From positions 62,001 to 126,000 of the forward strand of contig JAEWDK010000020.1 in NCBI GenBank assembly GCA_023390175.1: a stretch of DNA of 64,000 nucleotides, read 5' to 3'. The notes beneath the pieces were generated by a model. The model searched no databases. It saw only the letters and a list, made by a program, of their open reading frames with translations, and had not been told where the DNA came from. The translations under genes were made by a program, and so were the position numbers. Below are positions 61,665 to 64,000 of the stretch, in pieces (the stretch's first letter is position 1; every line of letters begins with the position of its first letter). Source of the stretch: Bacillota bacterium (GTDB lineage Bacteria; Bacillota; Clostridia; Oscillospirales; Acutalibacteraceae).

Positions 61665-61845
61665 AAAAGCCCTCCTTTGATATCTGTTGATACATGAGAA
61701 TACCACAGTTCTTAGAAAAAGTCAAGGTGAAACCCGTTTGAAACAATTGCCATTCTGTCAGCGAAAGCGGCCGAGCCTTTAAATCATAAAACATCAAGAA
61801 CGCTTCATCCGCTGCCGTTCTTCAGAATTGTAAAATCAATTTGAA

Positions 61846-62448
61846 TTAAATTTCACTGCGGCCCTCGATTGCACGGGACAGCGTGACCTCATCCGCGTAC
61901 TCCAAATCCCCGCCGACCGGAATTCCGTAAGCAAGGCGCGTTACTTTTACCCCGAGCGGTTTGAGCAGGCGCGAAACGTACATTGCAGTCGCTTCGCCTT
62001 CGACCGTGGGGTTCGTAGCCATAATGACCTCTTTCACGATATCGCTGTTGACGCGGGCCAGCAGCTCCTTAATACAGAGCTGGTCGGGCCCGACGCCATT
62101 GAGCGGGGAAATCGCGCCGTGAAGCACATGGTAGGACGCGTTAAACTCATGGGTACGTTCCAGTGCAATCACGTCGCGCGGGTCCTCCACAACACAGATA
62201 ATCGATTTGTCGCGTGACTCGTTGCGGCACACGGGGCAAAGCTCCTGATCGGTCAGGTTGCAGCAAACTTTACAATAATGTATTTTTTCATGCGCATCCA
62301 AAATAGAGTTTGCCAAATTTTCGGCACCCTCTTTTGAAAGGCCGAGAACATAGTAAGCCAAACGCTGCGCACTTTTATGCCCGATTCCGGGAAGACGCTC
62401 AAACTGTTCAATCAGGCGCGACAGCGGCGCCACATTATAGGACGGCAT
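61846..62448 (-). CDS. recR: Recombination protein RecR
   Basis: A 200-aa protein: N-terminal helix-hairpin-helix (FERLPGIGHKSAQRLAYY), Cys4 zinc finger (CKVCCNLTDQELCPVC), Toprim domain (IICVVEDPRDVIALER through NPTVEGEATAMYVSRLL), and the C-terminal Walker-B-like YGIPVGGDLEYADEVTLSRAIEGR. It works with RecF/RecO in gap repair. It starts two nt after the ybaB stop, so the two are coupled. Confidence 0.97.
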   Translation of the reverse strand: MPSYNVAPLSRLIEQFERLPGIGHKSAQRLAYYVLGLSKEGAENLANSILDAHEKIHYCKVCCNLTDQELCPVCRNESRDKSIICVVEDPRDVIALERTHEFNASYHVLHGAISPLNGVGPDQLCIKELLARVNSDIVKEVIMATNPTVEGEATAMYVSRLLKPLGVKVTRLAYGIPVGGDLEYADEVTLSRAIEGRSEI

Positions 62449-62450
62449 AA

Positions 62451-62801
62451 TTAAAACATTCCCGGCACATTCAGCCCGCCGGAGATTTTCTCCATGCGTT
62501 CGCTCTTGTCGGCCGCAGCGGTGCGGAGTGCTTCATTCACAGCTGCGATTACAAGGTCGGAAAGCATTTCAACATCTTCCGGGTCAACAACTTCCGGTTT
62601 GATATCAATCGATTTGACTTCCATTTTACCGGTTACAGTCGCCTTAACCGCGTCGCCGCCGGCAGTTGCGGAATATTCCTTTACATCGAGCTCATTTGTG
62701 ATTTGGTCCATGTCATCCTGGAGCTTTTGCGCCTGACGCGCGAGCTGCTGCAAATTTGCGGATCCGCCATTGCCGTATCCCTGTGGTAATCTTGCTTTCA
62801 T
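62451..62801 (-). CDS. YbaB/EbfC nucleoid-associated protein
   Basis: 116 aa from ATG 62801 (GGAGGAAAATCGT before it; a longer frame to 62816 covers the site). Core: LARQAQKLQDDMDQITNELDVKEYSATAGGDAVKATVTGKMEVKSIDIKPEVVDPEDVEMLSDLVIAAVNEALRTAA, the small dimeric DNA-binding fold. It is typically encoded between dnaX and recR, as here. Confidence 0.95.
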   Translation of the reverse strand: MKARLPQGYGNGGSANLQQLARQAQKLQDDMDQITNELDVKEYSATAGGDAVKATVTGKMEVKSIDIKPEVVDPEDVEMLSDLVIAAVNEALRTAAADKSERMEKISGGLNVPGMF

Positions 62802-62850
62802 ACGATTTTCCTCCAAATTACACCAAGTGTATTTTATTATCTAAATTTTT

Positions 62851-64000
62851 TTATTTTTTAATTACTTCAATGCCTTCGCTTTGGGCAAGGCCTGCAAGCC
62901 GGTTGAGAGGGTCTTCCTCCGGTTCTTCCGAACTGGGGCGCTTGTAGGGACCCAATTTATAGGTCTTCCCCGTCACCTGCAGAATCGCTTTTCGCATATT
63001 CTCGCGCTGCGCCGGTTCACGGAGCAGACGGAACGCAATTTCATTCGGCGCGTCGATGAGCACATAAGCACCGCTGAGGTATGCGGACGAACCGTTAAAC
63101 GCGGATGCGATCACATGGGAATAGCTCTTTAAAATCTGCAGGATTTCCGGCCATTCCGCAAGCCGCTCTGTGTTGTTCAGCAGGCTTTGCGCTTCACTTT
63201 GCGGAACTGCTGCGGCGGAATTTCGCTCCGGCGGCGGCTCTGGTTCTTCGTTATCGGGTACACCGATATCCAAATCCGCCGCTGTGGCGCGTTTCGGCGG
63301 TTCTTTGGTCGGTTCGGCCGCTGGAGCTTTTATTTTTGCCGGCTGTGGTTTTAACACGCCGTGCTCAAGCGCTTCAATGCGCCGGATCAGCGCGTCCTGT
63401 GTCGTGTCGAGCTCCGGGGAGCACAGGCGAATCATTGCCATTTCAAATTCAATGCGGCGGTCGCCCCCGCGGTACATCTTTTCCAGCGCATTCTGCATGG
63501 TGTCAAGCCCGTGCAGAATGGCGGGAAGCGGAATGGACAGAGCCTGCTTTGTCAGCTTTTCGTATTCCGTGTCGGACACGACAATCATGCCGTGTGCGTC
63601 CTTCATCGTTTTGATCAGCATTAAATTCCGCAGGTGAGCAGAAAGCTCTTCACAGAGCCGCGCCATGTCCTTTGAAGAATTATGCAGCCGGTCAATGAGC
63701 TCCAGCGCAAGGGCGGAATCGTCTTGCTGTATTGCGGCGGTCAAGTCAAAAAGATGATCACGCCCCACCAGCCCCGCCGTTTCGTTCACAACCTCAACCG
63801 TAACGGTTTTGCTGCGGCCAAGGCACTGGTCAAGCAGGGAGAGCGCGTCGCGCAGCGCGCCGTCGGAAAGGCGGGCAATCAAAAGCGCCGCCTGCATGTC
63901 AATTTCGGCATTTTCCTGCTGTGTAACGTAAGTAAGCCTGTCCGCAATATCCTGCGGCGGAATACGACGGAAATCAAAGCGCTGGCAGCGCGACAGGATG
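62851..64000 (-). CDS. dnaX: DNA polymerase III subunit gamma/tau, 3' part (partial)
   Basis: The frame runs to the window edge, so the N-terminal ATPase core is outside. Visible parts are ILSRCQRFDFRRIPPQDIADRL, the sensor-2-like SDGALRDALSLLDQC, domain III helices (LIDRLHNSSKDMARLCEELSAHLRNLML), a Pro/Lys-rich linker, and a short tau-like C-terminal domain (WPEILQILKSYSHVIASAFNGSSAYL). It holds the clamp-loader and polymerase together. It lies upstream of ybaB-recR in the same order as in most Firmicutes. Confidence 0.95.
   Translation of the reverse strand, partial: ILSRCQRFDFRRIPPQDIADRLTYVTQQENAEIDMQAALLIARLSDGALRDALSLLDQCLGRSKTVTVEVVNETAGLVGRDHLFDLTAAIQQDDSALALELIDRLHNSSKDMARLCEELSAHLRNLMLIKTMKDAHGMIVVSDTEYEKLTKQALSIPLPAILHGLDTMQNALEKMYRGGDRRIEFEMAMIRLCSPELDTTQDALIRRIEALEHGVLKPQPAKIKAPAAEPTKEPPKRATAADLDIGVPDNEEPEPPPERNSAAAVPQSEAQSLLNNTERLAEWPEILQILKSYSHVIASAFNGSSAYLSGAYVLIDAPNEIAFRLLREPAQRENMRKAILQVTGKTYKLGPYKRPSSEEPEEDPLNRLAGLAQSEGIEVIKK

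Noticed and set aside
1..64000. CRISPR arrays, tRNA or rRNA genes
   Set aside because: No series of regularly spaced repeats was seen and no tRNA or rRNA landmarks were recognised, apart from the tRNA-like part of ssrA.

Overview
The window looks like a Clostridia chromosome, most likely in or near the Oscillospiraceae. I infer this from strong GGAGG ribosome-binding sites, T-box and ykkC-type leaders, an Lsa-type ABC-F protein, YesM/YesN-LplABC sugar loci, and a dnaX-ybaB-recR block near smpB and ssrA. I ran no database search, so family names come from motifs I recognise.

1-12.4 kb is a sulfur-amino-acid region, mostly on the minus strand. A sulfonate-type ABC transporter, an ATC-hydrolase-like protein and an M20 amidohydrolase sit behind a Cys/Met-rich leader peptide with its own terminator. 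Next come a MetB-like and a PatB-like PLP enzyme behind a T-box with an apparent Met (ATG) specifier. A LysR regulator follows, with a MetE-like methyltransferase preceded by two TATAG-CTATA boxes. Three different ways of sensing Met/Cys supply therefore lie side by side.

12.4-25.3 kb is mixed housekeeping: MBL hydrolase, DUF1003, AI-2E transporter, MFS, zinc ribbon, DEAD-box helicase, LrgAB, ABC-F, and several proteins under 60 aa. Two copies of a ~96-bp structured repeat lie here. LrgAB and the ABC-F gene both have consensus promoters and leader hairpins.

25.4-39.8 kb is a plant-polysaccharide (pectin/rhamnogalacturonan-like) locus: acetylesterase, GH3, GH43, GH78, two permeases and a solute-binding lipoprotein. 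It is read divergently from a YesM-type kinase and YesN-type regulator. A truncated IS110 transposase sits inside it.

39.8-60.8 kb is accessory DNA full of remnants. It holds an FtsK-like translocase without membrane segments, a K+ channel, and an AT-rich defence-like cluster (44.2-49.7 kb). That cluster has an unknown protein plus a PLD-like protein, a SIR2/AbiH-like protein, and a caspase-like protease gene broken by two in-frame stops. Beyond it are KilA-N and recombinase pieces, a flavin reductase/SDR operon, a guanidine-I riboswitch with gdx, a TetA(P)-like MFS gene with an attenuator leader, and decayed genes. A decayed serine recombinase abuts the ssrA 3' end, with a 21-bp duplication of that end.

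60.8-64 kb is conserved core on the minus strand: ssrA (tmRNA), smpB, recR, ybaB and the 3' part of dnaX, which runs off the window.
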